Notes: generated by a model from the letters alone, not told the origin. Positions 1 through 9,309 are shown, numbered from the stretch's first letter. The stretch: 51,074 bases of DNA from Luminiphilus sp. (GCA_016779445.1 JADHNP010000009.1:1-51074), one strand, 5' to 3'. A program made the numbers and translations.

Positions 1-1
1 C

Positions 2-490
2 GCGGGCGCCGATAAAGTCAGCATCAATAGCGCGGCGATTGATCATCCAGAACTGGTTGCAGACGCTGCGGCGCGCTTTGGATCCCAATGTATTGTAGTG
101 GCAATTGATGTAAAGCGCGTGTCTGCCGAGGGAACCAGTGCGCGTTATGAATTGTTTACTCACGGCGGCCGTAAACCCACCGGTATCGAGGCAGTCTCCT
201 GGGCAAAAAAAATGGCGCAACTCGGCGCAGGTGAATTATTGCTGACCAGTATGGATCGCGACGGCACTCGGAATGGATTCGAACTCGTCATCACACGTGC
301 CATTGCTGATGCAGTGGATATTCCCGTTATCGCCTCAGGCGGAGTCGGCGCCTTGCAGCATCTGGTTGATGGTGTCACTCGGGGTGGCGCGGACGCGGTG
401 TTGGCTGCCAGTATCTTTCATTTTGGTGAGTACACCATTGGCGAGGCTAAAGAGTTCATGTCCCGTCAGGGAATTACTATGCGACTGTGA
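2..490 (+). CDS. hisF: Imidazole glycerol phosphate synthase subunit HisF, 5' truncated by window edge
   Basis: The open frame enters from the left edge, so the N-terminus is missing and about 162 C-terminal residues remain of roughly 255. HisF is the cyclase half of the HisH-HisF enzyme of histidine synthesis; it makes imidazole glycerol phosphate and AICAR. Visible family signatures are [11 protein letters not shown] near the edge, VVAIDVKR, the catalytic-strand [13 protein letters not shown] (second catalytic Asp) and PVIASGGVG. This is the C-terminal half of the (beta/alpha)8 barrel. It converges on ctpA. Two more histidine genes, hisI and hisE, lie 33 kb away, so the pathway is split as in Pseudomonas. 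Confidence 0.96.
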   Translation, partial: AGADKVSINSAAIDHPELVADAAARFGSQCIVVAIDVKRVSAEGTSARYELFTHGGRKPTGIEAVSWAKKMAQLGAGELLLTSMDRDGTRNGFELVITRAIADAVDIPVIASGGVGALQHLVDGVTRGGADAVLAASIFHFGEYTIGEAKEFMSRQGITMRL

Positions 491-584
491 GTCGCCGCTT
501 CACATTGCGGGCTTCAGCCCAAATCTGTGCTGGTCGTTGCCCACATGGGCACTGAAAATATCTGCAGCCACCGAGATGCCTCTG

Positions 585-1943
585 TCAGTCCTGCAAGGCG
601 ATGGTATCTGCAGCTTCATCCACTGGGCTAGCCTCAGGCGCTGCTGGTGTTAGTAGATTAATGCCTCGCAGCAATGTCAACGCCTCGTAGAGTTGATTGT
701 CGTTGTTGCGCAAATCGGTCAGCGATTCGCTTTCGGACTGGGCATCTGCGGTGTCTTCGGCAGCCAGGCTTCCCTGCAGATCAGCCTCCTTTCTGCGCCG
801 GTTGGATTCCACACTTTTCACTTCGGCCCGGTCGACTACGATATCTGGCACGATGCCCTCGGCCTGAATAGAGCGGCCATTCGGGGTGTAATAGCGTGCG
901 GTAGTGAGTTTTACAGCACGGGTGTCGGATATTGGCAGAATGGTTTGTACCGAGCCTTTACCAAAGCTACGCGTACCCATAATCACAGCGCGGCGACGAT
1001 CTTGTAGTGCGCCGGCAACAATTTCAGAGGCACTCGCCGAGCCACCGTTGATAAGCACCACGATTGGCAATCCATCAAGCATATCGCCCGCTGCGGCGTC
1101 ATATGAATCCGCCGCTTGGGGATGGCGGCCCTCGGTGTAAACGACCAAACCTCCGTCGAGAAAGGCCCCTGCCATATCAACGCTGGCCCCCAGCACTCCA
1201 CCAGGGTTGTTGCGCAGATCCAGAACAACACCCTTTAATGATCCTTCGGCAAGCACTTCATCAAGAATAGCAATGGCTTCATGGCCAGTATCTTTTTGAA
1301 ACTGCGACGCGCGTAGCCACAAATATCCCTCCATTAATTCTCTGCTGCGCACACTCGGCACTTTGATCATGTCGCGGACCACCGTAACGTCAAAGGGTTC
1401 TGCGACCCCGCGTCTGCCGATATTCAGCAACACTTCAGAGCCAGTTGGCCCTCGCATGAGGTCGACTGATCGATCGATCGGAAGGTCTCGAATAGACTCG
1501 CCATCGATTTTAAGAATCACGTCGCCTGCTTCCAGCCCAGCGTCTTCCGCGGGGGATCCATCTATGGGCGCGATGATAGTGATGTAACCGCCGTCCTGCC
1601 CAATTTCGATACCTAAACCACTGAACTCACCTTGTGTTGTTTCTTGTAAGGAGTCGTAGGCTTTCTCTTTTAAAAAAATGGAATGGGGATCGAGTCCTGA
1701 GAGCATTCCTTGGACAGCGAGTTCAAACAGCTCGCTGTCGGGTACTGACTCCACATATCCTTGTCGTATTTGGTTGAATACGTCAGCAAACATCTGCAGC
1801 TCTTCAAGCGGTAAAGATTGGCGCGCTTCGGTATTGCTATGGTGAGATTCATCCGGCGCATCAGAGGCTTCTTCGGCTTTGAGCAGTGGTGCCATCAGGG
1901 TGATGAGCAGCCACACAACGGATAATCGGGAAAACACAGTCAT
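585..1943 (-). CDS. ctpA: Carboxy-terminal processing protease CtpA (S41 family)
   Basis: A periplasmic serine protease that trims or degrades envelope proteins, often cell-wall hydrolases. The order is signal peptide (LSVVWLLITLMAPLLKA), N-terminal helical region, PDZ domain (FSGLGIEIGQDGGYITI to about residue 190) and S41 catalytic core. The nucleophile Ser is in NGGSASASEIVAG and the general-base Lys in GTRSFGKGSVQ. I chose the ATG at 1943, which has AGGT 8 bases upstream and starts right at the signal peptide; an in-frame ATG at 1973 has no ribosome site. It is third in the operon gpmI-envC-ctpA. Co-transcription with an amidase activator suits a role in peptidoglycan remodelling. The C-terminal tail is acidic and low in complexity. 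Confidence 0.93.
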   Translation of the reverse strand: MTVFSRLSVVWLLITLMAPLLKAEEASDAPDESHHSNTEARQSLPLEELQMFADVFNQIRQGYVESVPDSELFELAVQGMLSGLDPHSIFLKEKAYDSLQETTQGEFSGLGIEIGQDGGYITIIAPIDGSPAEDAGLEAGDVILKIDGESIRDLPIDRSVDLMRGPTGSEVLLNIGRRGVAEPFDVTVVRDMIKVPSVRSRELMEGYLWLRASQFQKDTGHEAIAILDEVLAEGSLKGVVLDLRNNPGGVLGASVDMAGAFLDGGLVVYTEGRHPQAADSYDAAAGDMLDGLPIVVLINGGSASASEIVAGALQDRRRAVIMGTRSFGKGSVQTILPISDTRAVKLTTARYYTPNGRSIQAEGIVPDIVVDRAEVKSVESNRRRKEADLQGSLAAEDTADAQSESESLTDLRNNDNQLYEALTLLRGINLLTPAAPEASPVDEAADTIALQD

Positions 1944-1997
1944 AGGTGATACCTGAGCAACAAGGCCTAACATGTTAACTGATTCTATTGGTAAGAC

Positions 1998-3161
1998 TCA
2001 TCGTCGAAACCAGTCTGCAGGATCCACGGGCTCGCCCTGATGACGGATTTCAAAATATAAGCCGTTCATTTCGTTACCGCCTGTCGCACCAGCTAGGCTC
2101 AGCACTTCTCCTGAACTGACCCAATCGCCCACCGCGCGCAACAGACTGTGATTCTGGGCGTAGAGGGAGAGCCACTCGTCACCATGGTCCACTACCAGCA
2201 GTAAACCCTGACCCCGCAGCCAGTCGGCAAAGATCACTCGTCCACCGTGCACCGCCCGGATCGGGTCCCCCTGTTCGGCGGGAATCAGCCAGCCGCGCCA
2301 GCGCAAATCTGCATTACGAATGGCGCCAAACCGGTTAATAGGTTTGCCTTCAATCGGCATTGTCAGTTGGCCTTTCAAGGCGGCAAAGGGCTGTGAGGCG
2401 GGGGAGGCAGGCAGCGCGATAGCCTGTAAACGCTCGAGCAGCATATTGAGCCTGTTCTGGTTGAGTATTAGGGCGTCGAGCTCTGCTTGGTCCTGTTTGA
2501 GTTGGGTGTTGATGCGAGCAATGGTTTGTCGGCGCGTATCCTGCTCGGCCGTTAATTGCTCCCGGGTTGCGGCGATGGCCGCCGCACGCGCTGTTAGATC
2601 GCTTTCCGTGCGTAAGATCGCCTTAACGCGGGCGGCAATATCCGCCACTCCTTGCTGATAGCGCTCGATACTGTGTTGCTGCTCTTCCAGAATCAATCGG
2701 TAGTAAGCCAGATGTCTTGCGGTCTGCTGTGGGTCCTGATCGCCAAGCCAAACCCGTAAACCACCTCCCTGCTGCAACATCCACAATTGTCGTATGCCCG
2801 CTTCAACATCGGCTTCAAGGCGAATTTGATCTTCTTTGAGCACATCATTCTCGTTGCGAAGTGACGTCAACTTTTCCTGAAGGCGCTGCTTTTCTTGGGT
2901 CGAGGCAGTCAATTGCTGATTGAGCTCACCGATGGATCGCTCGGTTCTGCCCAATGTATCTTGCAGGCCGTCGCGCGCTTCTTCCTGCGCGTCGAGTTGC
3001 GTCCTAATAGCAGCAATGTCCTCTCTGAGCGCCGAGAGTTGGGATTCGGTCTCGCTGGTGTCCTTTGACGATTGCCCGGTGAGATGTCCGCTTGTCAGGA
3101 GCATCATCAGGCTTGTGATGATGGTGAGGCGATGCATCAACGGTGTTCGCTTCCGAAACAT
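1998..3161 (-). CDS. envC: EnvC-type murein hydrolase activator (coiled coil + LytM/M23)
   Basis: 387 residues: signal peptide (LTIITSLMMLLTSG), a long coiled coil rich in Q/E/R (about residues 30-240) and a C-terminal LytM/M23 domain (about 270-387). The LytM domain keeps the fold motifs GGRVIFADWLRGQG and LVVDHGDEWLSLYAQN but lacks the full zinc-ligand set: HGD replaces the HGH of active M23 peptidases. That is the hallmark of EnvC/NlpD activators, which switch on AmiA/AmiB amidases at the septum. It starts 9 bases after gpmI and precedes ctpA by 24. The ATG at 3161 has no clear ribosome site; an ATG at 3137 preceded by GGAAG is an alternative start. Confidence 0.9.
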   Translation of the reverse strand: MFRKRTPLMHRLTIITSLMMLLTSGHLTGQSSKDTSETESQLSALREDIAAIRTQLDAQEEARDGLQDTLGRTERSIGELNQQLTASTQEKQRLQEKLTSLRNENDVLKEDQIRLEADVEAGIRQLWMLQQGGGLRVWLGDQDPQQTARHLAYYRLILEEQQHSIERYQQGVADIAARVKAILRTESDLTARAAAIAATREQLTAEQDTRRQTIARINTQLKQDQAELDALILNQNRLNMLLERLQAIALPASPASQPFAALKGQLTMPIEGKPINRFGAIRNADLRWRGWLIPAEQGDPIRAVHGGRVIFADWLRGQGLLLVVDHGDEWLSLYAQNHSLLRAVGDWVSSGEVLSLAGATGGNEMNGLYFEIRHQGEPVDPADWFRR

Positions 3162-3170
3162 ATTGACTGT

Positions 3171-4763
3171 TTAGCGAATCAATAGACTGCGGCCTGACAT
3201 GGCTTTTGGAATGGAAATATCCATCATTTCCAAAAGGGTGGGTGCGATATCTGCCAGAATTCCGCCTTCCGGATTCAGCCCCCGACCGCGCTCTCCCAGA
3301 TAGATTAACGGTACTCTCTCAGTGGTGTGCTGGGTGTGGGGCTGTTGATTTTCGTAATCGCGCATTTGCTCGCAGTTGCCATGATCGGCGGTGAGCAAAC
3401 CCTCACCACCGTGCTCTGCAAGCGCGGCCACAATGCGACCAAGACACGTATCGAGTGTTTCAACAGCGATTACTGCAGCATCAAAATTGCCGGTATGACC
3501 CACCATATCGCCATTTGCATAATTGACCACAATGAAATCGTATTGTTGTGAGGCAATCGCGTCGACAAGCGTATCCGTGACCTCGTGCGCACTCATTTCG
3601 GGTTTCAGGTCATAGGTCATCACTTCTGGAGAGGGGATGAGAGCCCGTTCCTCACCCGGAAAAATCGCTTCTCGTCCACCGCTGAAGAAAAAGGTTACGT
3701 GGGCATATTTTTCTGTTTCTGCGAGACGTAGTTGCGTCAGCCCTTGCTCAGATAGCACTTCCCCTAGGCTGCTTTCCAGCCTATCTGGTGGATAGGCTAC
3801 GGGGCAGGCGAGGGAGCTGGAGTACTCGGTGGTGGTAACAAACTGGAGTTGTGCACGGTTGGTACGATGAAACGCGTCAAAATCTGTGTTGATCAGTGCT
3901 TGCGAAAGTTGCTGCGCTCGGTCCGCCCTGAAATTCATAAAGAGCAGAGCGTCACCGTCCTTCAGTGCAATGGGCTCGCCAATACAGGTGGGTGACACGA
4001 ACTCGTCATTTTCGCCCCGTGCGTACGCATTTTGCAGTGCTTCGAGAGCAGATGGGGCGCGCTCTGACGCCTCTCCGTCTGCGATGAGTTCATAGCTTCG
4101 CTGAATGCGGTTCCAGCGACTGTCTCGATCCATCGCCCAGTATCGCCCGTGCACGGAGGCAATTCGACCATTATCAATATCTCTTAAAACGGCCTCTGCA
4201 CGCTCCAATGAATGGGTGGCACTGCGTGGTGGCGTATCGCGGCCATCTAAAAAAGCATGTAAGTAAATCTGTCTAGCCCCGCGTTCAGCTGCCAGTCGCA
4301 GGGCTGCAAAAATATGGTCCTCATGGCTATGCACGCCCCCGGGTGAGAGCAGTCCCATGATATGAACTGCATTGCCAGTATTGACTGCGTTGTCGATGGC
4401 ATCGAGATAGGCTGGATTCTGTACAAAGTCTCCCGAGGCAATCGACTCGTCTATTCGAGTGATAGATTGATAGACGATACGGCCGGCGCCCAGACTCATG
4501 TGCCCCACCTCGGAGTTCCCCATTTGGCCTTCAGGCAGTCCCACATCCAGGCCTGATCCAGAGATAAGCGTGTGTGATGAATCCGCAAACAGCGCATTTA
4601 AATGGGGGGTATTCGCAGCGAGGACCGCGTTGTCGGCGGATGCTTCCCGGTGCCCAAAACCATCCAGGATGACAAGTAGAGTTGAGTGGCGTGATTGAGA
4701 CAACGGATGACGGTTCAGGCTAGGGACAGCATCTAGTTTACCGCGCTGCGGAGCCGCTGACAT
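3171..4763 (-). CDS. gpmI: 2,3-bisphosphoglycerate-independent phosphoglycerate mutase
   Basis: Interconverts 3- and 2-phosphoglycerate in the cytoplasm through a phosphoserine intermediate with two Mn ions. The 530 residues fit the family (about 510-515) plus an N-terminal extension. Visible motifs are VILDGFG (metal ligand Asp), GQMGNSEVGH with the nucleophilic Ser, HGRYWAMDRD, FRADRAQQL, VNYANGDMVGHTG and the metal-binding LLTADHGNCE. The annotated ATG adds about 20 residues before the usual start; a TTG at 4703 (SQSRHSTLLVILDG) would give the standard length. It heads the leftward operon with envC and ctpA, a common gammaproteobacterial arrangement. A small GC hairpin lies just upstream. 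Confidence 0.96.
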   Translation of the reverse strand: MSAAPQRGKLDAVPSLNRHPLSQSRHSTLLVILDGFGHREASADNAVLAANTPHLNALFADSSHTLISGSGLDVGLPEGQMGNSEVGHMSLGAGRIVYQSITRIDESIASGDFVQNPAYLDAIDNAVNTGNAVHIMGLLSPGGVHSHEDHIFAALRLAAERGARQIYLHAFLDGRDTPPRSATHSLERAEAVLRDIDNGRIASVHGRYWAMDRDSRWNRIQRSYELIADGEASERAPSALEALQNAYARGENDEFVSPTCIGEPIALKDGDALLFMNFRADRAQQLSQALINTDFDAFHRTNRAQLQFVTTTEYSSSLACPVAYPPDRLESSLGEVLSEQGLTQLRLAETEKYAHVTFFFSGGREAIFPGEERALIPSPEVMTYDLKPEMSAHEVTDTLVDAIASQQYDFIVVNYANGDMVGHTGNFDAAVIAVETLDTCLGRIVAALAEHGGEGLLTADHGNCEQMRDYENQQPHTQHTTERVPLIYLGERGRGLNPEGGILADIAPTLLEMMDISIPKAMSGRSLLIR

Positions 4764-4790
4764 CTCTCATATCTGGCCCGCTCCACCGGG

Positions 4791-4806
4791 GACGGCTGTC
4801 GCCGTC
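4791..4806. repeat. GC-rich perfect hairpin upstream of gpmI
   Basis: Arms GACGGC and GCCGTC flank a 4-base loop TGTC, 28 bases before the gpmI ATG. There is no T-run, so it does not look like a terminator. The surrounding gpmI/rhodanese spacer (4764-5046, about 280 bp) should hold both divergent promoters, but I see no convincing -35/-10 pair. Similar short hairpins precede several other genes in this window. Confidence 0.4.
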
Positions 4807-5046
4807 ATGAGCCCGCTTTTGTGGCGATCCTGACGCCAATGGTTGATTCCCGGATGAACGTCAGAGCGTTTTTGCTCAATTTGTTTGCCCTGGTAGTGGA
4901 GACCTGACTGGAGGCGGCTTCATTGAACCGATATACTCGCGCACCTCGCGGGCAGCAGTAGCGTGTCATCCGGTGGATGTAAAACAAGTTGAGCATCCGA
5001 TCTTTAGCCGCGAACCGATGTAGGCAGATAGAGTGTGTCGAGTGCG

Positions 5047-5457
5047 ATGATATTTCAGTTCATGGCAGAGCAGTGGATATTAATCGCTGGTTTGGCTACC
5101 ACGTTGACTATGCTGGCGCTTCACGAGAGTCGCAAGGCCGGACCGGCGTTGTCAATTGGCGAGGCAGTGCAGTTGGTGAATGGTGAGGGCGGCGTTTTTC
5201 TTGATATCAGGGAGGCGCAGGAATTTTCGCGCGGCCATATTACAGCCGCACTCAATATTCCCTTGGCGTCATTGCCCGGCCGATTAGGGGAATTGGAAAA
5301 ATTTAGAGAAAAACCCATCGTCGTGGTGTGTAAGATGGGACAATCTGCCGGTTCCGCCACAAAAACTCTGCGGCAACAGAGTTTTCCGCGCGCCCAAAAA
5401 CTGTCGGGTGGGATGATGGAGTGGGACGCTCAAAAGCTACCCGTTGTGACGCTGTGA
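5047..5457 (+). CDS. Membrane-anchored rhodanese-domain protein (YibN-like)
   Basis: About 136 residues: a single N-terminal membrane segment (WILIAGLATTLTMLAL) followed by one rhodanese domain (about residues 35-130). The active-site loop is VCKMGQSAG with the Cys at the expected place, and the conserved FLDIREAQEFSRGHI precedes it. Likely an inner-membrane sulfur-transfer or persulfide-handling protein; the substrate is unknown. Position and sequence match YibN, which sits next to grxC and secB in Escherichia coli as it does here. The start may be the ATG at 5047 or an in-frame GTG at 5035; the ATG fits the YibN N-terminus better. It overlaps grxC by four bases (GTGA). Confidence 0.88.
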   Translation: MIFQFMAEQWILIAGLATTLTMLALHESRKAGPALSIGEAVQLVNGEGGVFLDIREAQEFSRGHITAALNIPLASLPGRLGELEKFREKPIVVVCKMGQSAGSATKTLRQQSFPRAQKLSGGMMEWDAQKLPVVTL

Positions 5458-5708
5458 ATGAAGTCGTGATTTTTACCACACGATGGTGTCCATTCTGTAT
5501 TCGGGCAAAGGCACTACTTGATCGTAAAGCGGTCGTTTATCAGGAAGTCGCGGTTGATGGCGATGCCGCGATGCGGCAAGAAATGGCCGAGGCGGCCGGA
5601 GCAACATCGGTGCCACAAATTTGGATCGACGGTCAGCATATCGGTGGCTGCGATCAGTTGTATGGTCTGGAGCGCTCGGGCGGGCTGGATACACTGCTCG
5701 CTTGCTAG
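5454..5708 (+). CDS. grxC: Glutaredoxin 3
   Basis: 84 residues, the normal size for GrxC. It carries the dithiol active site CPFC (TTRWCPFCIRAKALL), the TVP-like cis-proline segment TSVPQIWIDG and the glutathione-binding GGCDQLYGLERSG. It reduces disulfides and glutathione-mixed disulfides in the cytoplasm, and GrxC can pass electrons to ribonucleotide reductase. The start is a GTG at 5454 whose last two bases are part of the TGA of the rhodanese gene, so translation is probably coupled. A longer reading from 5421 is rejected because it adds residues absent from the family. secB follows after 42 bases. Confidence 0.95.
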   Translation: MNEVVIFTTRWCPFCIRAKALLDRKAVVYQEVAVDGDAAMRQEMAEAAGATSVPQIWIDGQHIGGCDQLYGLERSGGLDTLLAC

Positions 5709-5750
5709 GCGGGTGTAAAAGCAAAGACTTAACGAGGAAGGAGAGCCATC

Positions 5751-6260
5751 ATGGCTGAAGAACAGGCGGCTGCGCAGGGTGAGGCAGCACAACAGCAATT
5801 CGTCACGCAGCGTGTTTATACCAAAGACATCTCTTTTGAATCACCGATCGCACCGGATGTATTTCGGAAAGAGTGGAAGCCCGCGGTTAACGTAGACCTC
5901 AACACAAAGAGTAGTCGCTTTGACGAGGAAGGAAATCACGAGGTGGTGTTGACGCTCACTATTACGGCCAAGCTCGAAGACCAGACAGCTTTTCTCGTAG
6001 AGGTGCAGCAGGCGGGGATTTTTTTCGTAGCCGGTATAGAGGGGGATGCCCTGCGTCAGCTGTTGGCAACGATTGCTCCGACTATTCTCTTTCCCTACGC
6101 TCGCGAAGCTATCGACAACTTGGTGGTCAAGGGCGGCTTTCCTCCATTGATGATTGCGCCCGTCAATTTTGATGCCCTATTTAGACAAGCGGTTGCGCAG
6201 CAAGCAAGTGAAGGGCCTGCAGACGGTGCAGAGCCTCCCCCGAGTGCCGCCACTCACTAG
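5751..6260 (+). CDS. secB: Protein-export chaperone SecB
   Basis: 169 residues; homotetrameric cytoplasmic chaperone that keeps preproteins unfolded and delivers them to SecA. The family core is clear: FVTQRVYTKDISFESP, the beta-strands around VVLTLTITAKLE, and the C-terminal FPYAREAIDNLVVKGGFPP and LMIAPVNFDALF. The last 15 residues are a variable Ala/Pro tail. A strong ribosome site (AAGGAGAG) precedes the ATG. It ends the rhodanese-grxC-secB unit and converges on ntrC: both stop codons share the palindromic bases CTAG at 6257-6260. Confidence 0.97.
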   Translation: MAEEQAAAQGEAAQQQFVTQRVYTKDISFESPIAPDVFRKEWKPAVNVDLNTKSSRFDEEGNHEVVLTLTITAKLEDQTAFLVEVQQAGIFFVAGIEGDALRQLLATIAPTILFPYAREAIDNLVVKGGFPPLMIAPVNFDALFRQAVAQQASEGPADGAEPPPSAATH

Positions 6261-7687
6261 ATTGCCTCTCGCGCCCTGTATGCTGGCGTTTCCAAATCCT
6301 TGATCTTTCGGGTGAGGGTATTGCGACCCCACCCGAGTAACTCTGCTGCTTCAGCTTTACGTCCGCCGGTGTGTCGGAGAGCAGTCTCAATCATGATGGA
6401 CTCGAAAAGAGGCAGCGCTTCTCGCAATACATTGGATTGCCCATCGATTAATTGTTGATGGGCCCAGCGAGCCAACTGTTGATGCCAGCCCTCCGTTCCT
6501 AATTGCTCGGCTTTTTCGGGGTGTTGTAATAGCTCTGGCGGAAGATCTGACAGTAATATTTCTCGGCCGGCCGCCATTACCGTGAGCCACCGACAGGTAT
6601 TTTCCAGTTGCCGGACATTCCCAGGCCAGGGTAGCTGACTGAGGACGGTTAGCGCTTCCTCCGACAGGATTTTCGTTTCGACCCCCAGCTCGGCGCTGGC
6701 ACCCTTTAGAAAGTGCGTGAGCAGCCCGGGAATATCTTCACGGCGCTCGGACAGCTTTGGAACGTGAATTCTGATGACGTTCAGACGGTGGAACAGGTCT
6801 TCTCGAAAAGCGCCTGTTTCGACCAGCGATTCAAGTTTTTGATGTGTCGCCGCGATGATCCGCACATTAGCCTTGATGGAATCTACTCCGCCTACTCTGA
6901 AAAATTCTCCGTCCTGCAGCACCCTCAGCAAACGAGTTTGGGTGGCCGCAGGCATGTCGCCGATTTCATCGAGAAACAGAGTTCCTCCGCGAGCTTGTTC
7001 GAATCGACCCTCACGACGATTATTGGCGCCTGTAAATGCCCCTTTCTCATGTCCAAATAGCTCCGACTCCATGAGCTCTTGAGGGATGGCGGCCATATTG
7101 AGCGCGACAAAGGCATTGTTAGCCCGAGGACTATGCCGATGGAGTGCACGAGCGACCAGCTCTTTTCCCGTGCCTGACTCGCCATTGATGAGAACCGTGA
7201 TATGACTTTGCGCGAGACGACCAATCGCGCGAAAAACTTCTTGCATGGCAGGTGCATTACCAATGATCTCCGCTGTCCTGCTTTCAGTCGATTTTTCCGA
7301 GGGTTTCAATTGGGGGTTTCGCTGGGCCTGCGCTCGAGCGACGGTGGATACCATCTCATTTATATCGAAGGGCTTGGGCAAATATTCGAAAGCGCCTTCC
7401 TCATAAGCGTTCACTGCGCTGTCGAGATCGGAGTGCGCGGTGGTGATGATGACCGGCAGATCAGGTTGCTGTGTGCGGATTTGTGCCAGTAATTGGATGC
7501 CGTCCATGCCGGGCATCCGAATATCGCTGACGACGACCATTGGCTCTTCTGAAGACAGGGCTGTGAGCACGTCGTCAGCGGACTCAAATGCACGGCAGTC
7601 GAGGCCGGCGCGGGTCAGGGCTTTTTCCATTACCCATCGGATTGAGCTGTCATCATCAACAATCCAAATCTGTTCAATAAAAGACAT
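6257..7687 (-). CDS. ntrC: Nitrogen regulation response regulator NtrC (sigma-54 activator)
   Basis: 476 residues in three domains. The receiver domain (1-120) has acidic pocket DDD at 11-13 and phospho-acceptor D55 in SDIRMPG, with K of LPKPF. The AAA+ sigma-54 interaction domain (about 140-380) has Walker A GESGTGKE, the sigma-54-contacting GAFTGA loop, Walker B LFLDEIGDMP and the R-finger region FREDLFHRLNV. The C-terminal Fis-type helix-turn-helix is GRKAEAAELLGWGRNTLTRK. When phosphorylated by NtrB it activates glnA and other nitrogen genes; matching binding sites are present upstream of glnA in this window. It directly follows ntrB with a 1-base gap. Confidence 0.97.
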   Translation of the reverse strand: MSFIEQIWIVDDDSSIRWVMEKALTRAGLDCRAFESADDVLTALSSEEPMVVVSDIRMPGMDGIQLLAQIRTQQPDLPVIITTAHSDLDSAVNAYEEGAFEYLPKPFDINEMVSTVARAQAQRNPQLKPSEKSTESRTAEIIGNAPAMQEVFRAIGRLAQSHITVLINGESGTGKELVARALHRHSPRANNAFVALNMAAIPQELMESELFGHEKGAFTGANNRREGRFEQARGGTLFLDEIGDMPAATQTRLLRVLQDGEFFRVGGVDSIKANVRIIAATHQKLESLVETGAFREDLFHRLNVIRIHVPKLSERREDIPGLLTHFLKGASAELGVETKILSEEALTVLSQLPWPGNVRQLENTCRWLTVMAAGREILLSDLPPELLQHPEKAEQLGTEGWHQQLARWAHQQLIDGQSNVLREALPLFESIMIETALRHTGGRKAEAAELLGWGRNTLTRKIKDLETPAYRAREAI

Positions 7688-7688
7688 A

Positions 7689-8741
7689 TCAGACCTCCAT
7701 AGGCAGAAGTAAGGTGAAGCAGGTGTCGCCCGGCGTGCTTCGCACCTGAATCAGCCCACCATGTTGATTAGCAATACGTTGCGCGATAGATAGGCCTAGG
7801 CCGGTACCCTTTGCGTTGCCGGTTACCATGGGCAGGAACAAGCGCGTCAGCAAGATCTCGGAAACGCCCGGACCGTTGTCCACAACTTTCAATGCGCATA
7901 CCAATTTGTGCCGATTTCCACCCACAGTGAATTGACGTAGGACACGTGTTCTCAGTGTAATGAGACCGCTATCACCGCAAGCTTGCCAGGCATTGCGCAC
8001 CAGATTCAGGATGGCCTGGGTCAGTTGCCCGGCATCTGCGTAAAAGTCGGGAAGGCTGGGATCGTAATCCCGCTCTATGGCTAATGAGCCTTTCGCCTCG
8101 GCTTCAATCAGTTGACGCACGCGCTCGGTTACTTCATGAATATTGGTGAGTTCTGACTCCAGTTTTTCCTTGGGGCCTAACATCCTGTCTACCAGTGTTC
8201 TGAGCCGGTCTACCTCGGAGATGATGATGTCGGTGTATTCTTGCTGTGCCGGATCGCCCAGCTCACTGGCTAGCAATTGAGCCGCTCCACGGATGCCACC
8301 CAATGGATTTTTTACCTCGTGGGCAACTCCTTTCATGATTTCTTTTAACGTTGCTTGTGCCTGCCATTCACTCTCGTCTCGGCTGATCGCTTGCAGGCGA
8401 TCCACCATGTTGAGCTCAATCAGCAAGCTCCGTGTGCCGATTTTGGCCTCGATCGGACTCAGGGTGATGTCGACAGTGCGTTCCCTACCCGTTCGGGTGG
8501 TCATAGGGACGGCCCGTCGCACCATGGGGTCGTTGTCAGCCAGTGCTTGGCGCAGCAGCGGATACCATTCATTGGACTCGTCAAGGAACTCTTCAAGTTG
8601 CCTGCCGACAGCGCGGCTGGCGGAAACTTCGAGCAGATTTTCTGCAGACAGATTGAGCGCACGAATATGCAAATCTGCATCCAGAAGCACCACGCCGGTG
8701 GCGAGGAGCTCGAGATTGTAGTCTGCGGGGAGATCGACCAT
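7689..8741 (-). CDS. ntrB: Nitrogen regulation sensor histidine kinase/phosphatase NtrB
   Basis: 350 residues: N-terminal PAS domain (about 10-115), then DHp and HATPase domains. The phosphorylated His is H141 in GVAHEVKNPLGG; the N box is AILNLVRNAWQA, the G1 box VVDNGPGV and the G2 box GNAKGTGLGLSIAQRI. There are no membrane segments, as expected for a cytoplasmic kinase controlled by PII protein. It phosphorylates NtrC under nitrogen limitation. It starts 4 bases after the DUF4124 gene and its stop lies next to the ntrC start, so all three are probably one transcript. Confidence 0.96.
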   Translation of the reverse strand: MVDLPADYNLELLATGVVLLDADLHIRALNLSAENLLEVSASRAVGRQLEEFLDESNEWYPLLRQALADNDPMVRRAVPMTTRTGRERTVDITLSPIEAKIGTRSLLIELNMVDRLQAISRDESEWQAQATLKEIMKGVAHEVKNPLGGIRGAAQLLASELGDPAQQEYTDIIISEVDRLRTLVDRMLGPKEKLESELTNIHEVTERVRQLIEAEAKGSLAIERDYDPSLPDFYADAGQLTQAILNLVRNAWQACGDSGLITLRTRVLRQFTVGGNRHKLVCALKVVDNGPGVSEILLTRLFLPMVTGNAKGTGLGLSIAQRIANQHGGLIQVRSTPGDTCFTLLLPMEV

Positions 8742-8745
8742 TTTG

Positions 8746-9309
8746 TTACTTGATTACGCTTGGTCGGAGTACAAAAACGGTGCTGATCTCAGAGGTATCA
8801 ACGGTACTGCCAGAATCGTCGAGGCGCATCACGCGAAGTCCGTGTGTTCCGCGGAAAATATTTGTGAGTTGCCAGTGAGCCTGTTGCTGGGGTGGTCCAA
8901 AGGGTGTGCCATCGATTTCCAGTTGAAGACGTTCAGAGGCTCCCAGCTGCGGTGAGATATTTGCTTCAACCATGAAATTACCCGGCCCCATAGGTATTGT
9001 CGTACCGTCGGCGGGTATGGAAATAAGGGTTGCGTATTGTGGTACTGCACTCTCGGGGGCAGGCGCTATGCGGGGTGCTGCAGTCTCCGAGACCACCGGT
9101 AATGCTGAATTGGGGTTCTGAACCGTATATTTCTCAACGGTGTGCTCGCTAGATTCTGGCGCGATATCGGTGTAAGTGATTTGGCCGTTTTTGTCGGTGA
9201 CTTTATAAATGGTTTGCGATGCTGATGAGACAGATAATGTGGCGCAAACAATCGCAATGAGCATTGTGATCGATTGAGCGGATTTGTCATGTTTCGCACA
9301 AACCATCAT
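8746..9309 (-). CDS. Secreted DUF4124-domain protein in the glnA-ntrBC locus
   Basis: 187 residues: signal peptide ending near SVSSASQ, then a DUF4124 segment (IYKVTDKNGQITYTDIAPE), a Pro/Ala linker and a C-terminal beta-rich region (about 95-180) containing LQLEIDGTPFGPP and RGTHGLRVMRLDDSG. The last part resembles an Ig-like or carbohydrate-binding-like beta fold, but I cannot name a family. Function is unknown; the protein should be periplasmic. It sits between glnA and ntrB in the same direction, 4 bases ahead of ntrB, and appears to head the transcript that carries ntrBC. Two adjacent ATGs (9309 and 9306) are possible starts; neither has a strong ribosome site. Confidence 0.85.
   Translation of the reverse strand: MMVCAKHDKSAQSITMLIAIVCATLSVSSASQTIYKVTDKNGQITYTDIAPESSEHTVEKYTVQNPNSALPVVSETAAPRIAPAPESAVPQYATLISIPADGTTIPMGPGNFMVEANISPQLGASERLQLEIDGTPFGPPQQQAHWQLTNIFRGTHGLRVMRLDDSGSTVDTSEISTVFVLRPSVIK

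Noticed and set aside
509-520. GGGC-TTCA-GCCC after hisF as a terminator
   Set aside because: The stem is only four base pairs and no T-run follows on either strand.
273-653. Plus-strand 126-residue frame overlapping hisF and its downstream gap
   Set aside because: Most of it is a frame shadow of hisF and the product resembles no family I know.
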